From JAVVHH01 sp964657565 (GTDB lineage: Bacteria > Pseudomonadota > Alphaproteobacteria > Acetobacterales > Acetobacteraceae): a stretch of DNA of 64,000 nt. The notes below the pieces were generated by a model. The model saw only the letters and a program-made list of their open reading frames with translations. It was not told the DNA's origin and ran no database searches. Of this stretch, positions 1-8,563 are shown in pieces (position 1 is the first letter of the stretch; every line of letters begins with the position of its first letter). Made by a program: the position numbers and the translations under genes. The stretch spans positions 4,559 through 68,558 of the forward strand of contig CAZZVQ010000015.1 in NCBI GenBank assembly GCA_964657565.1. Direction: 5' to 3'.

Positions 1-368
1 CCGACCAGGGGCGGATAGAAGGTGTACAGCACCGATGCCAGGCCCAGCGACACCGGCACGATCGCCGTGACGGTCCCGGCCGCAACCGACGCGAACCCGG
101 CCCAGGCCCAGCGCCGCCCGATGAGCGGCCGCTTCAGCGCCGCCTCGGTGATCGCGTAGCCGAAGCCCATCGCGATCAAGGTCGGGAATACGTAGGCCAT
201 CGCCGTGCCATGCGCCGTGACGGCCCGGTAGTACCACTCGGGGTTGCTGATCCAGGCATGCAGCGGGCTGCGCATCACCATCTGCCACTCGCCCAGCAGC
301 AACGCGAGCGCAAATCCTGCAAACGCCAGCCAGAAATGCGCCAGGATCAGCCGGCTACTGGGCAACAC
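1..368 (-). CDS. Cytochrome c oxidase subunit I, probably ba3 type (5' part only)
   Basis: This is the heme-copper subunit that reduces oxygen in the inner membrane. Only about 122 residues are present, because the gene runs off base 1. A first membrane helix spans residues 7-25. It is followed by AVTAHGTAMAY, whose His53 fits the helix-II heme ligand of the family, and two more hydrophobic segments follow. I chose GTG 368 as the start because GGAGG lies 7 bases upstream. The gene overlaps the end of subunit II by 14 bases, which suggests translational coupling. The ba3 (B-type) assignment rests on the short subunit II and one-helix small subunit upstream; the fragment alone does not prove it. 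Confidence 0.85.
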   Translation of the reverse strand, partial: MLPSSRLILAHFWLAFAGFALALLLGEWQMVMRSPLHAWISNPEWYYRAVTAHGTAMAYVFPTLIAMGFGYAITEAALKRPLIGRRWAWAGFASVAAGTVTAIVPVSLGLASVLYTFYPPLV

Positions 369-915
369 AGCTCAGCCTCCGCTGGCCGGCCGCAAGCTTC
401 AGGAACGCCGATTTCTCGATCACCCGGACGCGGCCCCACATGCCTTCGTGCCCGGCGCCGCAGAACTCATGGCACGGCATCACCCGGTCGGACGGCGCCG
501 AAAACCGGGTCGTCGCGGTCGAGATGTAGCCCGGTACCAGCATCGTGTTGACGGTGCTGCCCTGGATCAGCAAGCCGTGCAGCACGTCGGCACTGGTCGC
601 CCGGATCGTGATGTCAGTGTCGGTCGGCAGCAGGATGCATTGCGGCGTGAACGAGTATTGTTGCCCGATCGCCCGCACGGTGACGCTCCCGTCCGGCTCC
701 AGCGCGCTGCCCAGGTTGCTCTCGATGAACTCGCCGGACAGGTGCAGCGTCGTCGGATCCGCGGTCTCGACCCGGGCCTGCGGCATCACCGCCTGGTGGA
801 TGCCCGCATAGGCCGCCATCACGACCAGGAGGGTGACGATGCCGATCGACAGCCCCGCCCACCGGCGCTCGATCCGCGCGGCGGCGTCGCCCGGCTCGGT
901 CCGCAGTTCGCTCAA
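355..915 (-). CDS. Cytochrome c oxidase subunit II with CuA site
   Basis: This subunit takes electrons from cytochrome c through its binuclear CuA centre and passes them to subunit I. With a TTG start at 915 it has 186 residues. One membrane helix (about 20-38) is followed by a periplasmic cupredoxin domain. All CuA ligands are visible: His113 and the motif CHEFCGAGHEGM giving Cys148, Glu150, Cys152, His156 and Met159. The length and single N-terminal helix fit ba3-type oxidases rather than the longer aa3 form. TTG 915 overlaps the TGA of the small subunit. A GTG at 963 is also open but would overlap that gene by 52 bases. Neither start has a clear ribosome site, so the start is uncertain. 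Confidence 0.88.
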   Translation of the reverse strand: MSELRTEPGDAAARIERRWAGLSIGIVTLLVVMAAYAGIHQAVMPQARVETADPTTLHLSGEFIESNLGSALEPDGSVTVRAIGQQYSFTPQCILLPTDTDITIRATSADVLHGLLIQGSTVNTMLVPGYISTATTRFSAPSDRVMPCHEFCGAGHEGMWGRVRVIEKSAFLKLAAGQRRLSCVAQ

Positions 916-1085
916 AGCCCGGCCGCCCGGGGGGTGAAGACCAGCAGGTAGAACACGACCCACAGGCCGATCACGATGGTCGTCGCGATCCCGGCCAGCA
1001 CGATCGCCCCCGCGGCACCCGATCCGACGATGCGCTCGATGTGGGCCTCGTCCGCGGGCCCGGCCGTCTCGTCCGTGTTGATCAT
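912..1085 (-). CDS. Small one-helix membrane protein, likely oxidase accessory subunit
   Basis: This is a 57-residue protein with a polar N-terminus and one strongly hydrophobic segment (about residues 25-52). It lies 7 bases after the cytochrome gene and overlaps the start of oxidase subunit II. ba3-type oxidases often carry a one-helix small subunit (subunit IIa) at this position, so that role is inferred from size, topology and context; no diagnostic motif exists. GAGG lies about 5-8 bases before ATG 1085, which supports the start. A longer open frame up to 1175 is a shadow of the cytochrome gene. Confidence 0.7.
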   Translation of the reverse strand: MINTDETAGPADEAHIERIVGSGAAGAIVLAGIATTIVIGLWVVFYLLVFTPRAAGL

Positions 1086-1092
1086 CCCTGCC

Positions 1093-2325
1093 TCAATCCA
1101 GCGGCGCCGCACGCAGCTCGTTCGCCTGGCTTGCCGACACCGCGGAGCCGCGGTTGCCCCAAGCCAGGCGCACATAGGTGACGACCGCCGCGATCTCGTC
1201 GTCGGACAGGCTCTGCGCGAAGGGCGGCATCCCGTGCGGCATCGGGTTGCCGGCGGTGCCCGGCGGATAGCCGCCGTTCAACACCATCCGGATCGGGTTG
1301 ACCGCGGACTCCATCGCGATCGACGGGTTGCCCGCGAGCGGCGGGTAATGCGGCGGCATGCCGAGCCCGGCTGCCCCGTGACAGCTGGCGCACTGGCCCA
1401 TGTAGACGCTCTGCCCCAGGCGCATCAGCAGGCTGCTCTCGGCGACGGGCAGGCTCGAGACGAACGGGCTGGGCGGCGTGCCCTCGCCCAGGCTCTTGAG
1501 GTAGATCGACATCGCCTGCGTGTCGCCGTCCGTCATGTATTGCAGGCTGTCGTAGACGACCTCCGCCATCGGGCCGTAGACGGCGCCGCGCGGCGAGACG
1601 CCGGTGCGCAATAGGGCGCCGATCTCGTCCACGCTCCATTCGCCCAGACCGGCCTCCCGGTTGGAGGTGAGCGACGGCGCGTACCAGTGCTGCATCGGGA
1701 TCAGTCCGCCCTGGAACGCCTTGGATTCCGAGCTACCGCCCAGCGCGTTGATCGCGCTGTGACACATCGCGCAGTGGCCGAGGCCCTGAACCAGGTAGGC
1801 GCCGCGATTCCACGCCTCGGATTTCGTGCCGTCGGGCTGATACTCGCCCTCCTGGAAATACAGCGTCCGCCAGCCCAGGATCAGCGACCGATTGTTGTAG
1901 GGAAACCGGAGATCGTGCGGCTTGTTGGCGGCGCGCACCGGCGGCACCGATTGCATGTAGGCGAAGATCGCGTCGGAATCGGCCCGGGACACCTTGGTGT
2001 AGGAGCCGAACGGCATGGCCGGATACAACAGCCCGCCATCCGGGGACCGCCCGGTATGCATCATCGCGTAGAAGGATTGCGCGGTGTAGGCGCCGATCCC
2101 GGTTTCGGCGTCGGGGGTGATGTTGGGCGAGTACAGCGTCCCGAACGGCGTCAGCATCGCGCGGCCGCCGGCGAACAGCTTGCCGCCCGGCTGGGTGTGG
2201 CAGGCGATGCAGTCGCCCGCCCGCGCCAGGTATTCGCCCTGCTGGACGGTCGACGAACGGGCCTCCTGTGCCGCGACCGGAGTCATCCACAATACGGCCG
2301 CAGCCGCGGCGACGATGAGCCACAT
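1093..2325 (-). CDS. Tri-heme cytochrome c, alcohol-dehydrogenase cytochrome-subunit-like
   Basis: This 410-residue periplasmic or membrane-attached cytochrome has a signal peptide (about 1-20, ending AAQ) and three heme-binding motifs: CIACH at 39-43, CAMCH at 185-189 and CASCH at 312-316. Three such domains in about 400 residues match the cytochrome c subunits of membrane alcohol, gluconate or aldehyde dehydrogenases. No dehydrogenase subunit is adjacent; the gene leads directly into the oxidase genes, so it probably feeds electrons to CuA. ATG 2325 overlaps the TGA of the upstream cytochrome by one base. The reading frame stays open to 2916, but that extension is the upstream gene read in another frame. 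Confidence 0.88.
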   Translation of the reverse strand: MWLIVAAAAAVLWMTPVAAQEARSSTVQQGEYLARAGDCIACHTQPGGKLFAGGRAMLTPFGTLYSPNITPDAETGIGAYTAQSFYAMMHTGRSPDGGLLYPAMPFGSYTKVSRADSDAIFAYMQSVPPVRAANKPHDLRFPYNNRSLILGWRTLYFQEGEYQPDGTKSEAWNRGAYLVQGLGHCAMCHSAINALGGSSESKAFQGGLIPMQHWYAPSLTSNREAGLGEWSVDEIGALLRTGVSPRGAVYGPMAEVVYDSLQYMTDGDTQAMSIYLKSLGEGTPPSPFVSSLPVAESSLLMRLGQSVYMGQCASCHGAAGLGMPPHYPPLAGNPSIAMESAVNPIRMVLNGGYPPGTAGNPMPHGMPPFAQSLSDDEIAAVVTYVRLAWGNRGSAVSASQANELRAAPLD

Positions 2326-3062
2326 CAACGCGGCTCGCTGCCGCAGGCCAGCGGCATCGGGTTGCTGCCGGACGGTGCGGGCGCGGCGCCGGCCACGGCG
2401 GGCAACGTCGCCAGCCACGCCGCCACCGCGGTCACATCGGTTTCGGTCAGGTGCCCGGCGACGATCTGCATGCAGTCCGGAGCGGCAGCGGTTCGGATAC
2501 CGTAGCGCCAGGCGCCGAGCTGCGCGCTGATGTAGCTCGGCCGCAGACCGACCAGGCCGGGAATGCCGGGCTCCATCCCGCTGAATGCCGGGCCATGGCA
2601 GGTCGAGCAGGCGGGCACGCCCCGGGCGGGATCCCCGTGTGCCGCAAGGGCTTGTCCTGCCGACAACAGGTCCGCGCTGACGATCGGGATACTCGGCTCC
2701 GCCATGGGCGGGCGCTCGGCCGCGTAGAAATCCGCCATGGTTTGCAGCATGGGGTTCGGCAGATAGGCCAGCAGGTAGTTCATCGGAGCGTAGCGCCGCC
2801 GGCCGTCGCGGAACGCCACGAGCTGATTGTAGAGGTATCCGGCGGGCTTTCCGGACAGGCGTGGGAAGGTGTCGTTGCCGATACCCTGACCGACGGGGCC
2901 GTGGCAGGGGGCACAAGCGAGAACCCGTGCCGCCATGGTGTTGGGGGCCTGTTCAGCTTGTTGGGCGGCGGCCGGTTGGGTCCGTGAGCACATGACGACC
3001 GCAAGAGCTGCACAGGCGATCCAGCGCGTGGTCGAGATCTGACTGCGAGCACAGTGCGCCAA
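2325..3062 (-). CDS. Di-heme cytochrome c (c4-like)
   Basis: This is a 245-residue exported electron carrier. It has a hydrophobic leader (about 13-34) and two cytochrome domains with motifs CAPCH at 50-54 and CSTCH at 152-156. The two-domain layout is that of cytochrome c4 family proteins that donate electrons to terminal oxidases. It is the first gene of the leftward oxidase operon. The only upstream start in frame is TTG 3062, with GGAAA about 12 bases before it, so the start is provisional. A copy of the CTGAGTAGTTTCCG motif lies 83 bases upstream, reading toward this gene, so the operon probably belongs to the local regulon. Confidence 0.85.
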   Translation of the reverse strand: MAHCARSQISTTRWIACAALAVVMCSRTQPAAAQQAEQAPNTMAARVLACAPCHGPVGQGIGNDTFPRLSGKPAGYLYNQLVAFRDGRRRYAPMNYLLAYLPNPMLQTMADFYAAERPPMAEPSIPIVSADLLSAGQALAAHGDPARGVPACSTCHGPAFSGMEPGIPGLVGLRPSYISAQLGAWRYGIRTAAAPDCMQIVAGHLTETDVTAVAAWLATLPAVAGAAPAPSGSNPMPLACGSEPR

Positions 3063-3145
3063 GCGGTCGGTTTCCAGTCATCGTTGCAGAATCAGTATCG
3101 AACGAATACTCAACCTACGCGCTCCGGCCTGCCGCCCGGCAGCTT

Positions 3146-3159
3146 CGGAAACTACTCAG
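3146..3159 (-). promoter_or_regulatory. FixJ-box-like site upstream of the oxidase operon
   Basis: Read leftward, the site is CTGAGTAGTTTCCG, identical to the copies at 8435, 8550 and 11497. It ends 83 bases before the first cytochrome gene and points toward it. Binding by the hybrid regulator at 3902-8347 is inferred from that protein's FixJ-type output domain and from the recurrence of the motif. Confidence 0.75.
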
Positions 3160-3202
3160 AGGGCATCGTGGTTCTGGACAGAGCGAACAGGTTTACTCTT
3201 GA

Positions 3203-3217
3203 CTAAGTATTTCCCGA
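3203..3217 (+). promoter_or_regulatory. Degenerate FixJ-box-like site upstream of cheB-like gene
   Basis: CTAAGTATTTCCCGA matches 12 of 15 positions of the strong motif (CTGAGTAGTTTCCGA). It points toward the CheB-like gene, back to back with the site at 3146-3159. It is closer to the TAAGTAATTTCCC style of some rhizobial sites. A chance match is possible. Confidence 0.4.
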
Positions 3218-3301
3218 ATCTTCCAACCGAGAAAGATCATCGCTATTTCTATAATGGTCGATGTGATCCAGGGCTTAACTTGGGATTGGGATGGTGCGAC
3301 C

Positions 3302-3901
3302 GTGATCAACAAGCAATCGCACGACTTCCCGATCGTCTGCGTCGGCGGATCGGCGGGTGGCCTCGACGCCTATATCAGGCTGTTGCGCCACCTGCCCGGC
3401 GACCTCGGTGCGGCGATCGTCATCGTCAACCATCTCAGGTCGGTGGAAACATTGCTGCCTGAGATCCTGCCGGCGTACACCACAATGAAGGTCTGCCTCA
3501 TCACCGAAGGGATGACCGTGGTGCCGAACCAGGTCTTCATCATCCCGGAGAAAAGAGACCTGCACTTCCAAGACGGTGCGTTCCGGCTCAAGCCGATCTC
3601 CAAACCTCGCGGATGGCCGGACGTGATCACGGTGTGCCTCAGCTCGCTGACCAAGCATTGGCATGGGCAGCTGATCGCGGTCATCGTATCCGGCTATGAC
3701 GGGGACGGAGCCGCTGCCCTGTGCGGAATCCGGGACGTTGGCGGGATCACCATCGCCCAGGCGCTGAACACCGCCGACAGCCCCGACATGCCCGCATCAG
3801 CCATCGCGAGCGGGTGTATCGACTTCGTCCTGTCGCCCGAAGACATCGCGCAGGAGATCGTGCGAATCGTACGCCGAACCCGCCAACCTACTGCCGTGTA
3901 G
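3302..3901 (+). CDS. Stand-alone CheB-type methylesterase domain protein
   Basis: This protein consists of one CheB catalytic domain (199 residues from GTG 3302) with no receiver domain. CheB removes methyl groups from, or deamidates, glutamate-type side chains. The catalytic triad is visible: Ser17 in GGSAGG, His44 in VNHL and Asp135 in SGYDGDG. ATG 3254 is also in frame but has no ribosome site and is only 37 bases from the putative regulator site. GTG 3302 has GGGATGG upstream and the same motif-to-start spacing as neighbouring genes, so I prefer it. The gene converges tail to tail, without a gap, on the giant hybrid that carries its own CheB domain. Its substrate is unknown; no chemoreceptor is nearby. 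Confidence 0.8.
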   Translation: MINKQSHDFPIVCVGGSAGGLDAYIRLLRHLPGDLGAAIVIVNHLRSVETLLPEILPAYTTMKVCLITEGMTVVPNQVFIIPEKRDLHFQDGAFRLKPISKPRGWPDVITVCLSSLTKHWHGQLIAVIVSGYDGDGAAALCGIRDVGGITIAQALNTADSPDMPASAIASGCIDFVLSPEDIAQEIVRIVRRTRQPTAV

Positions 3902-6900
3902 CTATCCAGGAAGCTGTCGCCGACTGTCCGACACGATGATGGCGGCTGGATCGGACACCTCGTTCGCAGACGCCGCAAGCGCGAGCCGGGCCAGGGCGGG
4001 CAGTGATTTCGTGCCTGTCGTCTTCATGATGGAGGCGCGATGATTCTCCACCGTGCGTTGGCTGATGCCGAGATCCGCGGCGATGTTCTTGCTGGGGTGT
4101 CCTGCGAGAACCAGGTCCATGATCTGGTGCTGGCGCGGAGTGAGGTCTGCGATGTGTCCGGCCGCGCTCGCCTGCCAGGCCAGCAGCTTGCACGAATCGC
4201 GCGACCGTTCCAGCGCCCGGTCGATACTCGCGATGAGATCGACGGCCGCGATGGGTTTCTCGATAAAATCCGCCGCCCCGGCCTTCATGGCGAATACGGC
4301 CATGGCCACGTCGCTGCTGCCGGTGATCATGATGGCGGGAAGCTGATCGCCAGTGGAACGGATCTGCTGCAGCAACTGCAGGCCACTCATACCGGGGAGG
4401 TAGGCATCGATGAGCAGGCAACCATCCGAGCCAGGTGTGTAAGCCGCCAGGAAGGCCTCGCCCGTCGCGAAGTCATGAACGAGGTGGCCCTGCTCCTCGA
4501 GCAGCATGCGAACGGTGTCGCGGATGGTGCGGTCGTCATCGACGATGAAGATGGCGTGGGTGCCCTTCCCTCCGGCGGCAGCAAGACGGGGCAGGGTGAC
4601 AGACCTGCCCGCCTCGACCGCCGGGTCCGTCAGTAGTTCCTGGATCGCCCGCATCAACGCGGCCGGCTTCACCGGCTTGCTCAGCTGCAGGCAATGCTGC
4701 CCGGCAATGGCGTGCAGGGCCCGGGTCGAGATGTCGCCGGTTAGTGTGATCACGGGAAGGCTGGCCCCGATATGAGCACGAAGGCCGGCCGCGACCGCCA
4801 ACCCATCCATCCCTCGCGGGAGGTTGTAGTCCGTGATGAGCAGGTCCGGTCGCACGATGCCGCGCTCGACCAGATCCATCGCGGCCGGCCCATCGGACAC
4901 GACACAGGTCCGATGTCCTGCATCCGCCAGGAGGAGTGCCAACAAGTCGCTCACCTGAGGATCGTCCTCCACCACCAGTATCATGCCCGTGCGATGGCGT
5001 GCGGCGCCGGCAGTGAGCCTCCCTGATCCATTCGCGGCCCGTGCAGCCACTGGGGCGGCGGATGCCGGGATGGGACTGGAATAGTCCGGGGACGGGGTTG
5101 CCGTTTCAGGGCGAATCAGGGGCACCTCGACGCTGAACACCGACCCCTTTCCCGGTCGCGAGCGGACGCTTACGGGATGGCCGAGCAGGACCCCGAGCCG
5201 GCTGACGATCGCCAGGCCCAAGCCCAGGCCGCGGCTTCGCTCCCGTGCGGCATTGTCGAGCTGACGATATTCCTCGAATACCGATCTCAACTGCTCGCTC
5301 GGAATGCCGATCCCGGTGTCCCAGACCTCGATACGCAGCGATGAGCCGTTTCGTCTGCACCCGAGCAGCACCTTGCCCGCCGGTGTATACTTCAGCGCAT
5401 TGGACACGAGATTGCGGAGCATCTGGTCGAGCAAGCGCGCATCGCTGCGGACCCTGAGACCACAGGGCACCACCCGCAGGTCGAGCCCGAGCGCCTCGGC
5501 TTGATAGGTGAACGTATCCTGCAGTTCCATCAATAGGCCGTCTATGTCGAACTCGGTGGCCTTGGGCTCCACGATGCCGGCCTCGATCTGGTTGATGTCC
5601 AGCAGTGTGTTCAGCATGCCGGACATCGCTCCGACCGTGTCGTCCAACTTCGCGACGAGCTTTTTCAGGTCCGATCCCTCGACTCGGCTGGCAAGCAGGC
5701 TCTGGAGTAGTGCCAGGGTCTGTAGTGGCTGGCGGAGGTCGTGGCTGGCTGCGGCCAGGAAGTGCGACTTGGCAGCGTTCGCCCGCTCGGCCTCGCCCTT
5801 GGCCGCTTCCAATGCCTGGGCTGCGTGCTTGCTGTCGGTAATGTCGGTGAAGGTGACAACCACGCCCTCCACGGCGCCCTCATGCGTTCGGTACGGCAGG
5901 ATGCGGCGGCACCATGTGCCGGTCGGCGTCTCGACCTCATGCTCCACGGGCAACAGGCTCTGGAGCACCGTCAGCGCGTCGCCGGCAAGCGTCGTATCGG
6001 TGGCAAGCGAATTCAGGTCGGCCAGGGGTCGTCCGATATCGGTCTTGATCACGTTGAACAGCGCCTTCGTGGCGGGCGTGAAGAAGCGGATCTTCAGCTC
6101 GGAATCGAGCACCAGCTTGGCGACGTCGGTGCTGTAGAGCACGTTCTGCAAATCGTTCCCGGTCGTGCGCTGCTGTTCGAGCGTCTCCTGGAGCTGGCTA
6201 TTCAGCGCCGTCAGCTCCTCGTTCAGCGATTGCAGCTCCTCTTTCGAGGTCAGCAACTCCTCGTTGGTCGACTGGAACTCCTCGTTGACCGACAGCGCGT
6301 TCTCGTTGATCGTCTTCTGCTCGTCACTCGAGATCTCGAGACTCCGCACGGCCCCCTGCAGCTCCTCCTGCGTGCTCCTGAGCTCGCTTTCCAGCTCCTT
6401 GACCCGTGATCCATCGACGGCGATGGCGGCGTCGGTGTCGCGTTCCGGCTGATCGATGAAGTGGATGAGCAGTAGATCCTCCTCATCGTGACGGAGCGGT
6501 TGCACCTTGATATTGAATACGAGGGTTCGGCCGGCCGTCGTGGTGCGGCCCCCCATGACGACGACGGGCGCGTCGTCCTGGATCGCGCGCAGCATCGCGG
6601 AACGCAGGCGAATGCGAACATCCTCGCTCACCATCGCCAGAACGTCGAGGCTGGCATGGCCGGATGCCAGCTTCAGGTAGCGCTCCGTCGCGCCTAGCGA
6701 GTAGAGACAGTCGTGATTGCGCGTCACGAGCACGGTCGCGGGCGCGTACGCCGCCAGCGTCCGCGTCTTGCAAAGCTCCTCGAGGATGGCCCGGCGCGAC
6801 GGCGCGCCCGTGCTATCCACGGGCGCCGCCGGCTGCGGCCGGTCGACCCCATGCCGGCTGAAATCCACGTCGCCGGGCCGGCTGCGCCCGATGTGCCGAT

Positions 6901-8347
6901 ACAGCCGGGCGGCCTTCGAGATCACGTCGAAGCGGTCGCCGGGCTCGCCGACGGTCTCGGAACTTCCGAGCATCAGGATGCCGCCCAGTCGCAGACCGAA
7001 GTGGAACAGGGCGATGACCTTCCGCTGCGCCTCCGGGCCGAGATAGATCAGTACGTTCCGGCAGGATACCAAGTCGAGGCGGGAAAACGGCGGGTCCGCC
7101 AGGAGGTCCTGGACGGTGAAGACGATGGTCGCCCGCAGTTCCGGCACGACCCGGTAGCTGTCGTCTACCTTGGCGAAATAGGCAGCCAGGCGAGCCGGCG
7201 AGACATCCGCCTCGATCGTCAGCGGATACACACCGTCCCGGGCGGCTGAGATCGCGTCCGCATCGGCATCCGAGGCAAGGATCTGCAGCTTCATGTCGCT
7301 GCCGGCCGCCGCAATCTGCTCGTGGACGACCATTGCGATGGAATAGGCCTCCTCCCCGGTGCTGCATCCGGCGACCCAGATGCGCAGCGTCTGCTCCGGA
7401 GGGTGGCTGCGGATGAGTTCCGGGACGATCGTCCGAGCGAAGTCCTCGAACACGGCGGGATCGCGGAAAAAGCTGGTGACGTGGATCAGCAGGTCCTTGG
7501 CGAGTTGTTCGACTTCGGCCGGGTCACCGTGCAGCGACGTGACGTAGCGCCGCATGTCACTCACCTCGATCGACGCCATGGCCATGCGCCGCTCGACCCG
7601 CCGTTTGAGCGTGCCCGGCTTGTAAAGCGTGAAGTCATGGTTGGTGCGGGTTCGGAGCAGGTCGACGATTTCCGTGAGGCAATCCGGCGCCACCGGGTCG
7701 AGCGGCTCGCGTGGCGTTGCGGCGGCCAATGGTCCCCGCTGGGCAAGCGCAGCGGGCATCTCAGCCACCGTCAGCACGGCATCGACCGCGCCGGTCGCGA
7801 TGGCGCTGAGCGGCATTCCGTCATATCCCGCCTCGCTTGGCTTCTGTGCGATCACCATGCCGCCGGCCGCCTTGATGGCGCGCAGCCCGACGCTTCCGTC
7901 GGCGCCTGTGCCGGACATGACGATGCAGCTCGCGCGCGCTCCATAGGTTTTGGCCATCGACTGCAGCAGCATATCGAAGGGCAGACGGACGCCGCGGTGC
8001 GCCGGGGCCGGCACCAGATGCAGGATTTCGGCGTCGACGGTGAGGAAGAACGCGGGCGGAATGATGTAGAGGTGGTCGGGTTCGATCGCCATTCCCTCGA
8101 CCGCCTCCAGCACGACCAGGGAGGTGTGGGGGGCGAGCAGGTTGACCATCAAGCTTTCGTGGTCGGGGTCGAGATGTTGAACGAGGATGAACGCCATGCC
8201 CGTGTTCGCGGGCAAGTTATCGAGGAAAATCGAACAGGCCTCCAGGCCCCCGGCCGAGGCACCGATCCCGATGACCTGCATCGCCGGTGGCGTCGTGCCC
8301 GTGCAATGGGCGCCGAGGTCCGGCGAGGTGCTGGAATCGTTGGCCAT
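3902..8347 (-). CDS. CheB-CheR-PAS-histidine kinase-REC-REC-LuxR hybrid regulator
   Basis: This 1481-residue protein is a complete signalling chain in one polypeptide. The domains are CheB (about 24-205; Ser31, His58, Asp150), CheR methyltransferase (224-487; SAM loop VAGCSTGEEAYS at 325-336), a coiled coil rich in NEEL/KEEL repeats (650-735), PAS (735-840), HisKA with phospho-acceptor His869 in SHDLRQP, HATPase (970-1078; DTGIGIP and GLGLGLA), receiver 1 (1122-1240; Asp1173), receiver 2 (1264-1380; Asp1314) and a LuxR-type HTH (1398-1460). Receiver 2 plus HTH is FixJ/NarL-like. No membrane segment is seen, so sensing should be cytoplasmic. A motif copy 87 bases upstream suggests autoregulation. 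CheB/CheR-kinase fusions are known; the DNA-binding tail on the same chain is the unusual part. Confidence 0.93.
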   Translation of the reverse strand: MANDSSTSPDLGAHCTGTTPPAMQVIGIGASAGGLEACSIFLDNLPANTGMAFILVQHLDPDHESLMVNLLAPHTSLVVLEAVEGMAIEPDHLYIIPPAFFLTVDAEILHLVPAPAHRGVRLPFDMLLQSMAKTYGARASCIVMSGTGADGSVGLRAIKAAGGMVIAQKPSEAGYDGMPLSAIATGAVDAVLTVAEMPAALAQRGPLAAATPREPLDPVAPDCLTEIVDLLRTRTNHDFTLYKPGTLKRRVERRMAMASIEVSDMRRYVTSLHGDPAEVEQLAKDLLIHVTSFFRDPAVFEDFARTIVPELIRSHPPEQTLRIWVAGCSTGEEAYSIAMVVHEQIAAAGSDMKLQILASDADADAISAARDGVYPLTIEADVSPARLAAYFAKVDDSYRVVPELRATIVFTVQDLLADPPFSRLDLVSCRNVLIYLGPEAQRKVIALFHFGLRLGGILMLGSSETVGEPGDRFDVISKAARLYRHIGRSRPGDVDFSRHGVDRPQPAAPVDSTGAPSRRAILEELCKTRTLAAYAPATVLVTRNHDCLYSLGATERYLKLASGHASLDVLAMVSEDVRIRLRSAMLRAIQDDAPVVVMGGRTTTAGRTLVFNIKVQPLRHDEEDLLLIHFIDQPERDTDAAIAVDGSRVKELESELRSTQEELQGAVRSLEISSDEQKTINENALSVNEEFQSTNEELLTSKEELQSLNEELTALNSQLQETLEQQRTTGNDLQNVLYSTDVAKLVLDSELKIRFFTPATKALFNVIKTDIGRPLADLNSLATDTTLAGDALTVLQSLLPVEHEVETPTGTWCRRILPYRTHEGAVEGVVVTFTDITDSKHAAQALEAAKGEAERANAAKSHFLAAASHDLRQPLQTLALLQSLLASRVEGSDLKKLVAKLDDTVGAMSGMLNTLLDINQIEAGIVEPKATEFDIDGLLMELQDTFTYQAEALGLDLRVVPCGLRVRSDARLLDQMLRNLVSNALKYTPAGKVLLGCRRNGSSLRIEVWDTGIGIPSEQLRSVFEEYRQLDNAARERSRGLGLGLAIVSRLGVLLGHPVSVRSRPGKGSVFSVEVPLIRPETATPSPDYSSPIPASAAPVAARAANGSGRLTAGAARHRTGMILVVEDDPQVSDLLALLLADAGHRTCVVSDGPAAMDLVERGIVRPDLLITDYNLPRGMDGLAVAAGLRAHIGASLPVITLTGDISTRALHAIAGQHCLQLSKPVKPAALMRAIQELLTDPAVEAGRSVTLPRLAAAGGKGTHAIFIVDDDRTIRDTVRMLLEEQGHLVHDFATGEAFLAAYTPGSDGCLLIDAYLPGMSGLQLLQQIRSTGDQLPAIMITGSSDVAMAVFAMKAGAADFIEKPIAAVDLIASIDRALERSRDSCKLLAWQASAAGHIADLTPRQHQIMDLVLAGHPSKNIAADLGISQRTVENHRASIMKTTGTKSLPALARLALAASANEVSDPAAIIVSDSRRQLPG

Positions 8348-8434
8348 GGTGTGATCCGTTCGCCTTTGCCGGTTCGGGCACGAGGCATCCGAGAGGATGA
8401 TGCTTAGGCGCGGCGAGCCCGCCGGGAGTAGGCT

Positions 8435-8448
8435 CGGAAACTACTCAG
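8435..8448 (-). promoter_or_regulatory. FixJ-box-like site upstream of the hybrid regulator
   Basis: Read leftward the site is CTGAGTAGTTTCCG, ending 87 bases before the ATG of the hybrid regulator. It is the left arm of the 19-base inverted repeat. Its position suggests that the regulator controls its own gene; this is inference. Confidence 0.75.
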
Positions 8449-8549
8449 CCAGACCGGGCAGCACGCTGACCATCGCAGGCGCCGGCCGAGATCGAGACGC
8501 TGCGGCCGGCGTCGTTGCGACGGTAACCCGGTCAGCGCGAACGGGCGGA

Positions 8550-8563
8550 CTGAGTAGTTTCCG
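8550..8563 (+). promoter_or_regulatory. FixJ-box-like site upstream of the first UspA gene
   Basis: CTGAGTAGTTTCCG reads toward the UspA gene and ends 106 bases before its ATG. It forms the right arm of the inverted repeat shared with the hybrid regulator gene. Confidence 0.75.

Noticed and set aside
2326..2916. Upstream open frame extending the tri-heme cytochrome to 607 residues
   Set aside because: It is the di-heme cytochrome gene read in another frame; ATG 2325 with a clear signal peptide is the real start.
3199..3462. 87-residue plus-strand frame overlapping the cheB-like gene
   Set aside because: It covers the regulatory site and then runs out of frame through the CheB domain; no motif or ribosome site supports it.
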